64,000 bases of DNA from Ceratopteris richardii (GCA_020310875.1 CM035413.1:189783404-189847403); one strand, 5' to 3'. Shown: positions 1 to 10,362, counted from the stretch's first letter. Notes: a model not told the origin generated them from the letters alone. Program-made: numbers and translations.

Positions 1-480
1 AAGCCACAATAGTAGATTATTATTTTAAACTCTTTATCTCTTCAACAAGTTAAAAGAAATATGTATAAAAGTGAGGTCACTCATGTTAAAGGGTTGATAG
101 TATTTATTTCAATGATTTCATCTTTTTTGCAAATCAAGGATCATTATAGTAATCTTATCTTCTATTTCTTTCTTGCTCATTATGTGTTAAGACTCGTCAA
201 TGATTATGTGAAGGCATACCATTCTTAATAAAGGAAATATGGAGATGTTTCTTATTTATTACTTTCTATTGAACGTTTTATTTTCTATCTTTCCTATGGA
301 ATGAATGCGTTAAATGTTATTTCTAGTATATTCCAAAGTAGATTTAGAGAAGAGCTTTCCTATAATCTAGGCAAGAAGATGTGTTGGGAACCTAAGCATT
401 AGATTTTCTTGGCCATGGAATTATTTACCGTAGTATAGTTTTATAGTAGAAACTCTCCTCTAAAATAGGTTAGAGAATAT
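1..480. other. Unassigned AT-rich stretch, no gene seen
   Basis: I see no open frame of useful length, no recognisable protein family and no repeat shared with the rest of the window. It lies directly upstream of the LTR-like sequence of copia A and is probably the insertion target or an older decayed repeat. Confidence 0.4.
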
Positions 481-1046
481 TGTTGAAAACTTAGCTACAA
501 AAATGGTGCATATGAAGCTTCTCACTTGATGATAATTGAAGGTTTATGAAGCAAGAAGCCAAGCACTAGTTTTATTATATTCAGTTTGAATTTGAATCCC
601 CTTATTACTCTCAAAACTATCACCTATCATAGCTAGGTGTGATAAAACCTACATTTTGGAAAAGAGCTTCCTATCATTTAGGGAGCTTTTCAAACTTATA
701 TAAACACATCTTGTACTTTGGAAATGGAAAGAATGCTTGCGTTTTCTCTCTTCGATTTTGAATAAGCTTATAGACCCTTTGCTAATGGAGCCCCCTACTT
801 TCTTGAGGATCACACTTTGGGGAGCCATAACTCAAACTCTAATTCCTTTGTGTAGGAGCTAGCCATCTCTAAATTTGGATGGAAATTCCCTATTGATATG
901 CTATCGATTTCTTGTATTCATTGGATTTTTAGAAAGCTGATAGCTCCCATTCTGATTTCTTGACACTTTGAGGAGGCATAGCTCACACTCTAATTTCTCT
1001 GTGTAGGCGTTAGGTAGCTCTAAGTGTTGATTAGAGTTTCCTTCAT
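481..1046 (+). repeat. Copia A 5' LTR-like sequence (decayed)
   Basis: It starts TGTTGAAAAC and has a TATA-like TTATATAAAC near 696, about 216 bp in. It ends just before TGGTATCC at about 1049, a worn version of the TGGTATCAGAGC primer site. The stretch around the TATA (about 615-705) resembles the reverse complement of 4180-4290, whose TATA-like box lies about 219 bp from the LTR start at 4406. The two are therefore LTRs of one family in opposite orientation. A 151-bp tandem repeat lies inside: a segment containing CACTCTAATT and TGTGTAGG recurs, with anchors at 831 and 982. Borders are approximate. Confidence 0.5.
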
Positions 1047-1610
1047 ATGGTATCCAAATCGAGTTCAATCTTTGCATATTTGAAAGAAATGAAGTATAGA
1101 AAGAATAGTGGTATTTATTTCTTTGCCTAGTGAGGGCAATAAGTATCTTGTTTTTGCATATTTGGTTCTACATTATAGGCAAGTACTTCTTGTGATATAA
1201 CATGCATTAGGAAGGTAGTCTTGTCTAGTTTGAATGACCAATGATCTGTAGACCATTTTATTTGAGCTTAAAGAACCATACGTTTTAGTGAATAGAGGTA
1301 TTTGTAAACAATGATGTGAGACCATTCATGCTTCAATCTATGAAGAGAAAGTGTATATTTTCCCATCAATGGTGTCAAAGTAATTCACACATATAGTTAG
1401 TAAAAGAGGACTGAAAGGGACCTTGGTCACTTTCAAAGAAAAGGAGGTGTTGATTCAAGTTCAAGGACATAAAACCAACTTAAGGGAAGTATGCTAGTAA
1501 AGATACAAGACATCTAAACCATCTCTTTTGGTACTTTTGAAGTATTGAAGTGAACACTTTAATACTCATCACTCTTCTTGTATCATTAGAAGAGTACATT
1601 AAAGTACATC

Positions 1611-3644
1611 ATGTCAGAATATAGCACCTAGATTGAAAATCTTGATAAGAAAAACTATCATGCATGGAAGTATAAAATGTCAAGCTTTCCCATGAGCAAT
1701 GGTTTATGGGGGCTTTTTAGTGGAACAAATGCCATGCCTAGATTGGTGTATGATCAAACTCCTCATCAGTTCAGCATATTCACATAATGGAATTAGAGAG
1801 CTAAGAGGGCTATTTGCATTCTATATCAACATATTAGCAATGAAAGGATAGTGCATATTCAAGATCTAGACACTTCAATGAAAGTGTGGGAAACCCTAGA
1901 GAAGCTCTACTCTACTTCAACCAAAGTTAGGAAGATTCAACTAAAGAATCACTCCGTAACTTGAGGAAGACACCTAATAGTAATATCAATGAATATGTTT
2001 TGAAGGTCAAGAAAGTACGTGAGACATTGGGATCCATAGGTTGTGCCATAGATGATGATGAGCTAATTGCATATAGATTTAATGGACTTAGGGATGATGA
2101 GAAGTGGAAGGCTTTTGCCTCTCTTGTATATGTCAGAGATAATCTTCCTCACTTTGAGAAATTAGTGGGCATGATGGCCATTGAGGAGTTGAACATTGGA
2201 GGCTCCAAGGAAAAGGGTAGTAACGCCTAAGCATTTTGTATAGGTAAAGGAGACGGTTGATGATGAAATCCAAGCATAGGAAAAGGAAGGTGAGAAAGTG
2301 GATCAAATGTAGACTCCCATCAAGAACAAGAGAGAGAGTTCTCTCTATCAAGAGCAAGAGGAAAGTATAGAGGAAGAGGAGGAAGTTACAAGGATACTTG
2401 AGATTACAACAACTCAAATGGATGTCACACATGGTCACTATGGAAGGGATTGCTATTAGAGTGAGAAGAGAAACTCATAATACAATGGCCAAGGTAATTA
2501 TGCATCTACCTCAAATAAGAGTGAAAACATGTTAACGATGGTCCAAATGACTGATTAAAAAAAAACGAAGGATCAAGCATATGGTACATTGAAAGTGGAT
2601 GAAAGTGGATTTAGCAATCACATGAGCCACAATAAGGAATTCTTTTGAAATATGCGGATACCATCAGCGAAAGGGCATGTGAGGGCAGGTGATGATAACC
2701 CTCATGCTATTACACACATAGGTGATGTTATGTTAGATCGATATCATAAGGCCAAGTTCTTGAGGGTTGGTCTTCATGTTTCCAAAATCACAAAGAATAT
2801 TGTATAAGTGTGTTAAATGGTTGAGAGAATATTGAGGGTCAAATTCAATCAAAAGGGATGCTTTGTGAAAAAACCTAAAGAAAGGTACAAATTGGTCACC
2901 AAGGGTTGAAAGGACGTAAGCCTATTTGCATTCGATATGAAACCAAACTTCAAGCATGCTACCTCCTTCACATATGGAAGAACCGAGGTAGCAAAATTGG
3001 ATCTTTGGCATAGAAGGTTTTGAGATATCAATACTTAGAGGTTGAAGGATATGGAGAAGAAGAGGATAGTTCTTGGAATATGAGACCTTCATAATCCGAA
3101 TCTTAAGAGATGTTGTGAATCTTGTCATTTAGGTAAGCAAGCGAGGTTACCATTTAAGAAGACTAAGTATAAGAGTTATCGTCTACTTTAACTAGTTCAT
3201 ATAAATGATTTTGAGCCAACAAAAGAGTTCTCCAATTGATTTAATAGGTATTTTGTAACGTGCATTGATGATTGCACAAGGATAACGTGGCTTTATTGCA
3301 TAAGCTGAAAATGATATCTTTTTAGTACTTTAAGAAGTTCAAAGCTATTTACAAAAGGAATATAATAGGTACATCAAATTTTGAGCTCAAATGCAGGGTT
3401 AAAATACTTCTCCCATGAGTTCTCTTATTTATTGGAATCAAATGGCATCAATAGAAAGCTCACATTCAAGTATACACCACAAGAAAATGGTGTAGAAAAA
3501 AGGAAAAATAGATACATTACAAAATGTTATAGGGCTATGATAAAGGAAATGAGGGAATGCCAATTTTATAGTGGTTTGATGTATGAACTACTACTATATC
3601 TGATGGGAGAATATAAACCTCCCCTATGTAGCCTTGAACCATAG
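1611..3644 (+). pseudogene. Copia A gag-protease-integrase remnant
   Basis: Decayed Ty1/copia polyprotein reading + with many stops and frame changes. The gag start (ATGTCAGAATATAGC at 1611) leads into the usual NYHAWKYKM-like opening. The clearest open stretch is 1961-2230, the middle of gag with LRDDEKWKAF. A zinc-knuckle remnant (HGHYGRDCY) lies near 2425-2460 and a protease remnant (WYIESG) near 2582. The HHCC region and integrase follow from about 3000, and 3381-3644 carries an NGVEKRKNR motif where intact elements have NGVAERKNR. Reverse transcriptase and RNase H are absent: the sequence switches to antisense copia B. It cannot encode a working element. Confidence 0.75.
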
Positions 3645-3840
3645 ATGGCCTCATAGGTACAACCGTAGATACGTCTATTCAATCAGATAAACGATACTCT
3701 GAACTTTATAAGGTTGAACCCAGTAGATTTTTCACACATAAACTAAACCATAGAACCTTGCTAATGCAAGTTATCTCACTCAAAATGGTTGTCCGTATTG
3801 GGAGAACCAATGCCACAAAGAAAAAATATATATTGCATTC
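3645..3840. other. LTR-related sequence between copia A and B
   Basis: No gene. A stretch around 3700-3800 (CACACATAAA ... CTAATGCAAGTTATC) recurs at 30565-30660 in the same orientation, so it belongs to a dispersed repeat, probably LTR or leader sequence of the A/B family. Confidence 0.35.
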
Positions 3841-4406
3841 ACTACCTATGTACACAAAGACCACTACCGAATTCATGATAAATTTCTCTCAAAATATGTA
3901 TCTTCTTTTAATGAGCTTCAAGAAACATTTAGATGATAATAGTATCTTCCTAACAAACCAAATATTACAAAACATGGATGAAAAGTGATAAGGAAGCTTT
4001 GCTCAATACATAGATCAATGTAGGTCCTATCTAAGGAAATTTGTGAGAGAGATATCGCTACTGAAAGTCTATTAAAATCTGTCTAGCAATGGGGATTGCT
4101 AACCAAGGGGTCAAATAGCTTATGCAAGTCCTATAAGAGCTTACACACATGCGAGATCATAAATTTAAAGTGCATTGTGTGTAAATATAATCTTGAAAAG
4201 GCTCCCTAGAAGGTAGGGAGCCCTTTTCCTAAATTTTAGGGATTTGTCAAACGTAAGTGATAGGTCATAATTAAGTTTTATGAAGAGGCATTCAAAAAAT
4301 AAAATTGAATGTGTGGTTTCATGGTTAATTCCTTGATTTCCATTGCTTCAAGTGGCATCCATGGAAGGTATCCAAAGGTGCTAAAGTTAGAGTTTCAATT
4401 TCAACA
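3841..4406 (-). repeat. Copia B 3' LTR (antisense)
   Basis: Read on the minus strand it starts TGTTGAAATTG at 4406, just after the polypurine tract CTTGAGGAGGAG (4418-4407). A TATA-like GATTATATTT lies about 219 bp in. The part around the TATA is clearly similar to the + LTR of copia A, and about 70% identity is my eye estimate. The distal border near 3841 is inferred from the length of the A LTR. Confidence 0.55.
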
Positions 4407-4552
4407 CTCCTCCTCAAGCTTCAACCTCAAGGTCTTGATCCTAGCTCCAATAATACAATGCCTCTTTTGAGATTTATAAGCTTGATTGACTCGAATGCTT
4501 TGGTGAACATGTCAACACACTGATCCTTGGTACTTATGTGAAGTACTTGAAC
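4407..4552 (-). pseudogene. Copia B, RNase H end and polypurine tract (piece 3)
   Basis: Last coding part of antisense copia B. The minus strand reads VQVLHISTKDQCVDMFTKAF, the standard end of a copia RNase H domain, then decays and runs into the polypurine tract at 4418-4407. The reading frame continues from the piece at 9984-10362 once element C and one copy of its TGAAC duplication are removed. Confidence 0.8.
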
Positions 4553-4790
4553 TGTTAGTATATGATCAATGTCTACCCCTCATGATTGTATGCACATTTT
4601 GTAAGGCCCTCTTTATGAGGAGAAGCCAAGCGTGCATTACCCAATTGATGGGAATCCCAACTTGAATGTTGGATGAAGGTCATATTGGACCATGTAAGAT
4701 ATTATAAGGAAAGGGAGTTACCAGGGTCCCCAATTGTGGGGTCCGGGGCAGCGGTGAGCAGCCCCGGCTGGGGGGTCCAAGGGGGCCAGC

Positions 4791-4814
4791 GGGAATATTC
4801 CATGGAATATTCCC
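4791..4814. promoter_or_regulatory. 24-bp palindrome in copia C LTR, heat-shock-element-like
   Basis: The sequence is its own reverse complement and contains two GAAnnTTC modules separated by 4 bp. Plant heat-shock elements use GAAnnTTC blocks, normally with 2-bp spacing, so heat responsiveness is only a possibility. It lies about 140 bp upstream of the TATA box. The same palindrome is intact in the 3' LTR at 9582-9605. Confidence 0.4.
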
Positions 4815-4949
4815 TGTCGGAGTCAGAAATCATTTATATTTGTTAGGTCGGTTCAACCAGTCTAAGCCGTGTATGGCAATTACGCGGGCGGTGGCCACCC
4901 ACGCTCTACCGCCCATGTATAGCCGTCCATGGCAGGCCACCCATGATCC

Positions 4950-4957
4950 TATATATA
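4950..4957 (+). promoter_or_regulatory. TATA box of copia C 5' LTR
   Basis: TATATATA within CCTATATATACATG. It is conserved in the 3' LTR at 9741-9748 and is the likely core promoter for the element's transcript. Confidence 0.55.
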
Positions 4958-5187
4958 CATGACTTCTGCACTTCCTAAGATACCGAGTTGAGCCAGCATA
5001 CCTCTACCTTGTATCTCCCTATCTAGGGTTGTCTAGATCACCATTTAAGCTCTACCTTGAGAGCGCACGGGTGGACAACGCCATCATCTTTGTACTTGCT
5101 GCTAGTAGAAAATTGTTGAGATTCTCCTGTATCTGTTATCTTCTCTGCTATTGCTCCTGTGTTATATTGCGTAGCTATTGTCTTTCA

Positions 5188-5199
5188 TGGTATTAGAGC
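5188..5199 (+). other. Primer binding site of copia C
   Basis: TGGTATTAGAGC follows the 5' LTR directly. It matches the 3' end complement of plant initiator tRNA-Met (TGGTATCAGAGC) with one mismatch. Confidence 0.85.
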
Positions 5200-5285
5200 T
5201 GTAAGGTTCGAATAGCTTGAGAAGTATCATTATTTTAGCCTACTAGAAGACTAGAATATCAGTAGATTATTCGAGTGATTACACG

Positions 5286-6800
5286 ATGGCTTCATCGTCG
5301 AATAGTAGTCTTGGTGCTTCAGCTAATGTTAATGCTGCACCTATTCGAATTCGTCCACCTGCATTCACTGAAGGGAAGCTGGATGGAACCAATTATACAC
5401 TCTGGAAGTTCAAAATTTCTGCAATTTTGGACTCCTATGAATTACTTGACACTGTCATGGGACCGATGGGATTGGATCCAGAGCCTATACCAGTTGAAGA
5501 TCCAGCAAATTCAAGATTGATGATTCAGCCAGATCCAGATCTTCTACGAGCTTGGAAGAGGCGGAATGCTGATGCATTATGTGCGATTGTCACTAGTGTA
5601 AGTGATTCTGTGCTTACTTTAGTTCAACATACTACTAAAGCACATGAGGCTTGGGGCATATTGGCTCGACAATATGAGACCAAGAACCACACTAGGATAC
5701 AGAATTTAGAAAATCAGTTGGCAAATGAAAAGCATTCTGATTCTGAAAAGGCTGAAGATTTTATCAAACGGATAAAGCATCTTCAAGATCAATTGGCTGC
5801 AGTTGGTGTTGTTATAACACCAGAAGAGCTGGCTCGAAGATCTGTACGTGTTCTTCCAGCAAAGTATGATGGATTAGTAACAGCCCTTAACACTCAGGTA
5901 AGGCCAACTCCTCTTACATTTGAAGCGTTTTGTGCCATGCTTTTAGAAGAAGAGATGCGGCTGAAGAATCGGCAAAGTACAACTGATGCTGCATTCTCAG
6001 CAAATGCAAAAGGTAAAGGCTCTTCAGAGGGATCAAAGAAGAAGCCAAAGAAGAAAAAGTTCACAGGAAGTTGCTTCTATTGTGAAAAGAAAGGCCATGC
6101 CATCAAGGATTGCAGAAAGAAGCAAGCTGATGAACGGAATGGGACTGTAAAATCATCATGGAAGAACAAAGAGTCTGCAAACAACACAGAGCTGGAACTT
6201 TGGGTAGCTATTGAAGAGGTATGTTCATCTGCTCAAGCTCGTGTTGATGAGCCATGGATTTTAGATACTGGAGCTTCTCGCCATATGACTAGTAAAAAGG
6301 ATTGGTATAGTTACCTAGTGCCTCTGCGGGAATCCATCAATGTAGTGGTGGGAAATGACTCCAAGTGTCCAGCTGAAGGAACTGGAACCATCTCTTTTAT
6401 CACTTCTCCAGGTGTTGAGAAAAAGTTATCCGATGTTCTCTATGTACCTACACTCAAAAGAAATTTGTTGTCAGTTTCTGCAATAACAGATCGTGGACTC
6501 GAAGTTCACTTCAATAAGAGTGGTGCGGAAATCATGGATTCATCAGGTAATGTTGTAGGTAAAGGCATACGACGGGATAACTTGTATGAGTTAAGTGCTT
6601 TAACTGCTACAGATGATAAAGATGTAAGCAGGTTATGGCACCGACGATTTGGGCATCTCGGATTTGCAGTTTTGAAGGAGATGCAACGAACAGGGATGGT
6701 TGCTCATATGCCTGCATTTTCAGAGTTGCAGGAACCTTGTAAAGCTTGTATGATGGGCAAGCAACAACGAAAGGCATTTCCAAGAGAGACCAGCAATTGA
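5286..6800 (+). CDS. Copia C gag, protease and pre-integrase part
   Basis: First part of the gag-pol frame, 504 residues, ending at an in-frame TGA (6798-6800). The N-terminal gag domain (residues about 20-240) is followed by a lysine-rich stretch and a CX2CX4HX4C zinc knuckle (C263, C266, H271, C276) that packages element RNA. The aspartic protease motif WILDTGAS has its catalytic Asp at 327. The HHCC zinc site of the integrase N-terminus is present (H452, H458, C485, C488). The ATG at 5286 is chosen because the gag fold begins soon after it and about 90 bp of leader separate it from the primer site. The frame resumes unchanged after the stop, so this is one polyprotein with a nonsense mutation. 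Confidence 0.9.
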   Translation: MASSSNSSLGASANVNAAPIRIRPPAFTEGKLDGTNYTLWKFKISAILDSYELLDTVMGPMGLDPEPIPVEDPANSRLMIQPDPDLLRAWKRRNADALCAIVTSVSDSVLTLVQHTTKAHEAWGILARQYETKNHTRIQNLENQLANEKHSDSEKAEDFIKRIKHLQDQLAAVGVVITPEELARRSVRVLPAKYDGLVTALNTQVRPTPLTFEAFCAMLLEEEMRLKNRQSTTDAAFSANAKGKGSSEGSKKKPKKKKFTGSCFYCEKKGHAIKDCRKKQADERNGTVKSSWKNKESANNTELELWVAIEEVCSSAQARVDEPWILDTGASRHMTSKKDWYSYLVPLRESINVVVGNDSKCPAEGTGTISFITSPGVEKKLSDVLYVPTLKRNLLSVSAITDRGLEVHFNKSGAEIMDSSGNVVGKGIRRDNLYELSALTATDDKDVSRLWHRRFGHLGFAVLKEMQRTGMVAHMPAFSELQEPCKACMMGKQQRKAFPRETSN

Positions 6801-7649
6801 TCTCAAGCTCCTCTAGAGTTGGTACATGCTGATCTCTGCGGTAAAATGTCTACACCTGTTTTAGGAGGATCTTTCTACTTCTTGCTGTTAGTCGACGATT
6901 ATAGTAGAAAGATGTGGGTTTATTTCATTCGAGAGAAGGCTGATGCTTTTGAAAAATTTAAAACGTGGCATAAGTATGTAGAAAATGAATCAAGAAGGAA
7001 ACTGAAGAAATTTAGAACAGATAGAGGAGGTGAATTCTTGTCAACAGAATTCAACAATTACTGTAAGGAGCATGGTGTGAAAAGGCAACTTACCACAGCT
7101 CATACACCCCAACAAAATGGCGTTGTTGAGCGCAGGAACAGGACAGTAGTTGAAATGGCTCGTTGTATGTTGAAGGCTCAAGACATGCCTGATTCATTCT
7201 GGGCAGAAGCAGTCAATACAGCAGTCTACATCCTCAATCGAAGCTACACAAAAGCTTTAAAGGGGATGACTCCTCAAGAAGCATATTCTGGTAAAAAGCC
7301 TTCAGTTTTGCATTTCAGAATTTTTGGTTGTTTCTGTTATGCACATATTCCTGATTCAACAAGATCAAAGTTGGATTCAAAAAGCAAAAAGTGTGTCTTC
7401 CTAGGATATAGTGAAGAGTCTAAAGCATACAGGTTATGGGATCCTGAGGCAAGGAAGATTTTTGTCAGCCGAGATGTGGTGTTTGATGAACGACCACACT
7501 TAGTAGAAGATAAAGGTAAATCTACTATCTCATCAAGCGGAGAAATATCTCACCTTGTGCCTATCAAAAGACAGGTTAAAGTTGAGGAGGAGGAAACATC
7601 TAATGGAGAAATTTCCTCAATAAAAAGCCAACCAGTTGTAGCTGCATAG
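6801..7649 (+). CDS. Copia C integrase core, same frame, between two stops
   Basis: Continuation of gag-pol in the same frame, from just after TGA 6798 to TAG 7647-7649. The first Met of this open stretch is at 6819. It holds the catalytic integrase core, which joins cDNA to the chromosome. Counting from that Met, D5 (HADL), D68 (RTDRGGEF) and E104 (NGVVERRNR) give the DD35E triad with the normal 35-residue spacing. The copia C-terminal part follows (FGCFCYAHIP, KCVFLGYS, FVSRDVVFDE). All catalytic residues are intact, so only the nonsense codons block this protein. Translation from 6819 is not expected in vivo. Confidence 0.88.
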   Translation, partial: SQAPLELVHADLCGKMSTPVLGGSFYFLLLVDDYSRKMWVYFIREKADAFEKFKTWHKYVENESRRKLKKFRTDRGGEFLSTEFNNYCKEHGVKRQLTTAHTPQQNGVVERRNRTVVEMARCMLKAQDMPDSFWAEAVNTAVYILNRSYTKALKGMTPQEAYSGKKPSVLHFRIFGCFCYAHIPDSTRSKLDSKSKKCVFLGYSEESKAYRLWDPEARKIFVSRDVVFDERPHLVEDKGKSTISSSGEISHLVPIKRQVKVEEEETSNGEISSIKSQPVVAA

Positions 7650-9353
7650 CGTAAGCCACTACCGAAGTGGGCACAACAGCTCTTTGATGATCACAATCCA
7701 CATGTAGATGTACCAGAATCATCATCGGATGGATTACGAAGATCAAAGAGAATAGAGGAGCAAAGGAGAGCCTCAGAACACATTGTTAACATGGCTCTAA
7801 TGGCAGATATCATGGGTTCGATAAAGGAACCTACCACCATTGAAGAAGCCCTTGATGATCCAGATTGGAGAGCGGCAATGCAGTCTGAGTATGATAGTAT
7901 ACTCAAAAATGATACATGGGATCTAGTCGACTTGCCGCCAAAGAAGAAGGTAATAGGTACTAAATGGATTTGGAAAGCTAAGTATAAAGCTGATGGAACA
8001 TTAGAAAAGTATAAGGCACGATTAGTTGCACAGGGTTTTTCACACATTGAAGGATTTGATGTTCAAGAAACTTTTGCACCAACAGCACGCATGACAACTA
8101 TTCGGACGGTACTTGCAGTAGCTGCACAAAAGTCTTGGCCTATTTTCCAGATGGATGTCAAATCTGCATTTTTGAATGGTCACCTCAAGGAGGAGGTATA
8201 TGTATCTCAACCACCAAGTTTTGAGGTGCCCAATTCAGAAAATAAAGTTTGCAGGTTGAAGAAAGCTTTGTATGGACTTAAGCAAGCTCCACGGGCTTGG
8301 TACCAACGAATAGATCATTTTTTCAAAAATATGGGTTTTGAAAGAAGTACTTCTGATGCTAACCTGTATGTAACGAAAAGGGATAGCAAGCTAGTTGTTG
8401 TCATTGTATATGTAGATGATTTGATCATTACAGGAGATCATCAGGAACTCATCAATCAAACTCGGATCAGCTTGGGAACTGAGTTTGAAATGACAGACTT
8501 AGGTCTACTCCATTTTTGTCTGGGAATTGAAGTATGGCAAAGGAAGGATGGCATTTTCATCTCACAACAAAAATATTCCAAAGAAATTCTCAAGGCATTT
8601 GGAATGATGGACTGCAAACCAACTAGCACACCTATGGAGGTAAATCATAAGCTATCTATGGATGATAACATGCCTGATGTAGATGCTAAGAAGTATAGGA
8701 AGCTCGTTGGAAGTCTTATTTTTCTGTGCAACACTAGACCAGAAATTTGCTATGCTGTTGGAGTGTTAAGCAGGTTTTCCAACAAACCTAAGGAGAGTCA
8801 CTGGAATGCTGGAATGCGAATTCTAAGGTACATTGCAGGAACCTTGGATTTTGGTATTTTGTATACCATAGGTGATACACTCCAAGGATATTGTGATTCA
8901 GATTGGGCTGGAGATTGTGATTCTAGAAAATCAGTTTCTGGATATTGTTTCTCACTTGGTTCAGGAATATTTTCTTGGGTAAGTAGGAAGCAACCAACTC
9001 TCGCACTCTCCTCCACTGAAGCAGAGTACAAAGTAGCTTGTTTTGCTTCTTGTGAGGCAGTCTGGTTAAGGAGAATTCTTGCAGATATAGGCTTTCCATC
9101 AAATATGCCAATTGTACTCAAGTGTGATAATCAAAGTTGTATGGCTATTGCAAAGAACCCAGTATTTCATGCTCGCACCAAGCACATAGAAGTACAGTAC
9201 CATTACATTCGTGAGCTAATTGAAGATGAAATTGTGGAGCTAGAATATTGCCCAACAGAGGCAAATTGTGCTGACATATTCACTAAAGCACTTGGAAGAG
9301 AGCAGCTCAACAAGCATCTTCAACAGATGGGCATAGGACCGAGACCTACTTGA
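7650..9353 (+). CDS. Copia C reverse transcriptase and RNase H
   Basis: Last third of gag-pol in the same frame, ending TGA at 9353 just before the polypurine tract. The first Met in the open stretch is 7791. It contains the RT entry motifs (TKWIWKAKYKADG, KARLVAQGFSH), the palm motif MDVKSAFLNG, ALYGLKQAPRAWY and the catalytic YVDD (in IVYVDDLIITG). RNase H motifs follow: DSDWAG, ALSSTEAEY, CDNQS and HARTKHIEVQYHYIRE. The domain set and lengths are those of a normal copia pol. The upstream TAG at 7647 lies in the variable linker between integrase and RT. Confidence 0.9.
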   Translation, partial: RKPLPKWAQQLFDDHNPHVDVPESSSDGLRRSKRIEEQRRASEHIVNMALMADIMGSIKEPTTIEEALDDPDWRAAMQSEYDSILKNDTWDLVDLPPKKKVIGTKWIWKAKYKADGTLEKYKARLVAQGFSHIEGFDVQETFAPTARMTTIRTVLAVAAQKSWPIFQMDVKSAFLNGHLKEEVYVSQPPSFEVPNSENKVCRLKKALYGLKQAPRAWYQRIDHFFKNMGFERSTSDANLYVTKRDSKLVVVIVYVDDLIITGDHQELINQTRISLGTEFEMTDLGLLHFCLGIEVWQRKDGIFISQQKYSKEILKAFGMMDCKPTSTPMEVNHKLSMDDNMPDVDAKKYRKLVGSLIFLCNTRPEICYAVGVLSRFSNKPKESHWNAGMRILRYIAGTLDFGILYTIGDTLQGYCDSDWAGDCDSRKSVSGYCFSLGSGIFSWVSRKQPTLALSSTEAEYKVACFASCEAVWLRRILADIGFPSNMPIVLKCDNQSCMAIAKNPVFHARTKHIEVQYHYIRELIEDEIVELEYCPTEANCADIFTKALGREQLNKHLQQMGIGPRPT

Positions 9354-9370
9354 TTTATCATCGGTAAACA

Positions 9371-9381
9371 TTGAGGGGGGG
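9371..9381 (+). other. Polypurine tract of copia C
   Basis: TTGAGGGGGGG-type purine run directly before the TG start of the 3' LTR. It primes plus-strand DNA synthesis. Confidence 0.8.
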
Positions 9382-9978
9382 TGTTAGTATATGATCAATG
9401 TCTACCCCTCATGATTGTATGCACATTTTGTAAGGCCCCCTTTATGAGGAGAAGCCAAGCGTGCATAACCCAATTGATGGGAATCCCAACTTGAATGTTG
9501 GATGAAGGTCATATTGGACCATGTAAGATATTATAAGGAAAGGGAGTTACCAGGGTCCCCAATTGTGGGGTCCGGGGTAAAGGGAATATTCCATGGAATA
9601 TTCCCTGTCGGAGTCAGAAATCATTTATATTTGTTAGGTCGGTTCAACCAGTCTAAGCCGTGTATGGCAATTACGCGGGCGGTGGCCGCCCATGCTCTAC
9701 CGCCCATGTATAGCCGTCCATGGCAGGCCACCCATGATCCTATATATACATGACTTCTGCACTTCCTAAGATACTGAGTTGAGCCAGCATACCTCTACCT
9801 TGTATCTCCCTATCTAGGGTTGTCTAGATCACCATTTAAGCTCTACCTTGAGAGCGCACGGGTGGACAACGCCATCATCTTTGTACTTGCTGCTAGTAGA
9901 AAATTGTTGAGATTCTCCTATATCTGTTATCTTCTCTGCTATTGCTCCTGTGTTATATTGCGTAACTATTGTCTTTCA
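9382..9978 (+). repeat. Copia C 3' LTR (597 bp)
   Basis: It matches the 5' LTR except for about 8 substitutions and absence of the 38-bp GC-rich piece. It carries the same palindrome (9582-9605) and TATATATA (9741-9748), and ends TTTCA before the TGAAC duplication. Confidence 0.93.
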
Positions 9979-9983
9979 TGAAC

Positions 9984-10362
9984 CTCCTTAGCTAGTACTT
10001 TACCCCTGATGTAGTGATAATGCACCTTTGTGTGCTTTCACCTAGCATGGAACATAGGGTTGGGAGATAAGTACACACTAATCATGTTATCACACATGAT
10101 TGGAAATTGATTGACTTGCAAATTTATTTGAATCTAGATCTTTTTGAGCCACATTATTTCACATTTTACTTGTGCTAAATCTTTGTATTTAGCTTCTCGC
10201 GAAGATAGAGCAACTGTAGGTTTCTCTTTGCCATTCAAGTGATAACCTTCTTACCAAGCATCATCGCATATCCACTTGAACTTCTCTTATATTCTTAACA
10301 TGTATCCCAATAAAGATCTATATATGCCTTCACGTGCAAATCACCTTCGACAAGATAGAATA
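9984..10362 (-). pseudogene. Copia B RNase H (piece 2), between two younger elements
   Basis: The minus strand carries decayed copia RNase H: YIDLYWDTC in place of YSDADWAG, then a run matching KDLAQVKCEIMWLKK, then NPMFHA and HYIRGKVLAKE. Frame changes and stops are frequent. At 10362 the frame joins exactly to 16476 once element D and one copy of GAATA are removed, reading GTSNEGLFYLVEGDLHVKAY. At 9984 it joins to 4552 after removal of C. Confidence 0.8.

Larger units (their letters stand above)
4553..5187 (+). repeat. Copia C 5' LTR (635 bp)
   Basis: It begins TGTTAGTATATG and ends GTCTTTCA, directly before the primer site. A TATATATA box lies at 4950-4957. A perfect 24-bp palindrome built from two GAATATTC modules spaced by CATG lies at 4791-4814. 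Compared with the 3' LTR it carries an extra GC-rich 38-bp piece at about 4748-4790. Confidence 0.93.
4553..9978 (+). mobile_element. Copia C: complete Ty1/copia element, fairly young
   Basis: Complete LTR retrotransposon flanked by the perfect 5-bp target duplication TGAAC (4548-4552 and 9979-9983). Order: 5' LTR, primer site, one gag-pol frame with two in-frame stops, polypurine tract, 3' LTR. Both LTRs start TGTTAG and end TTTCA. They differ by about 8 substitutions plus one 38-bp length difference, which suggests a fairly recent insertion. It sits inside antisense copia B: joining 4552 to 9984 restores B's frame through GKVLAKEVQVLHISTKDQ. The two nonsense codons mean this copy could move only with help from another element. 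Confidence 0.95.

Noticed and set aside
7691..8047. Minus-strand open frame opposite copia C RT
   Set aside because: Shadow of the plus-strand pol frame.
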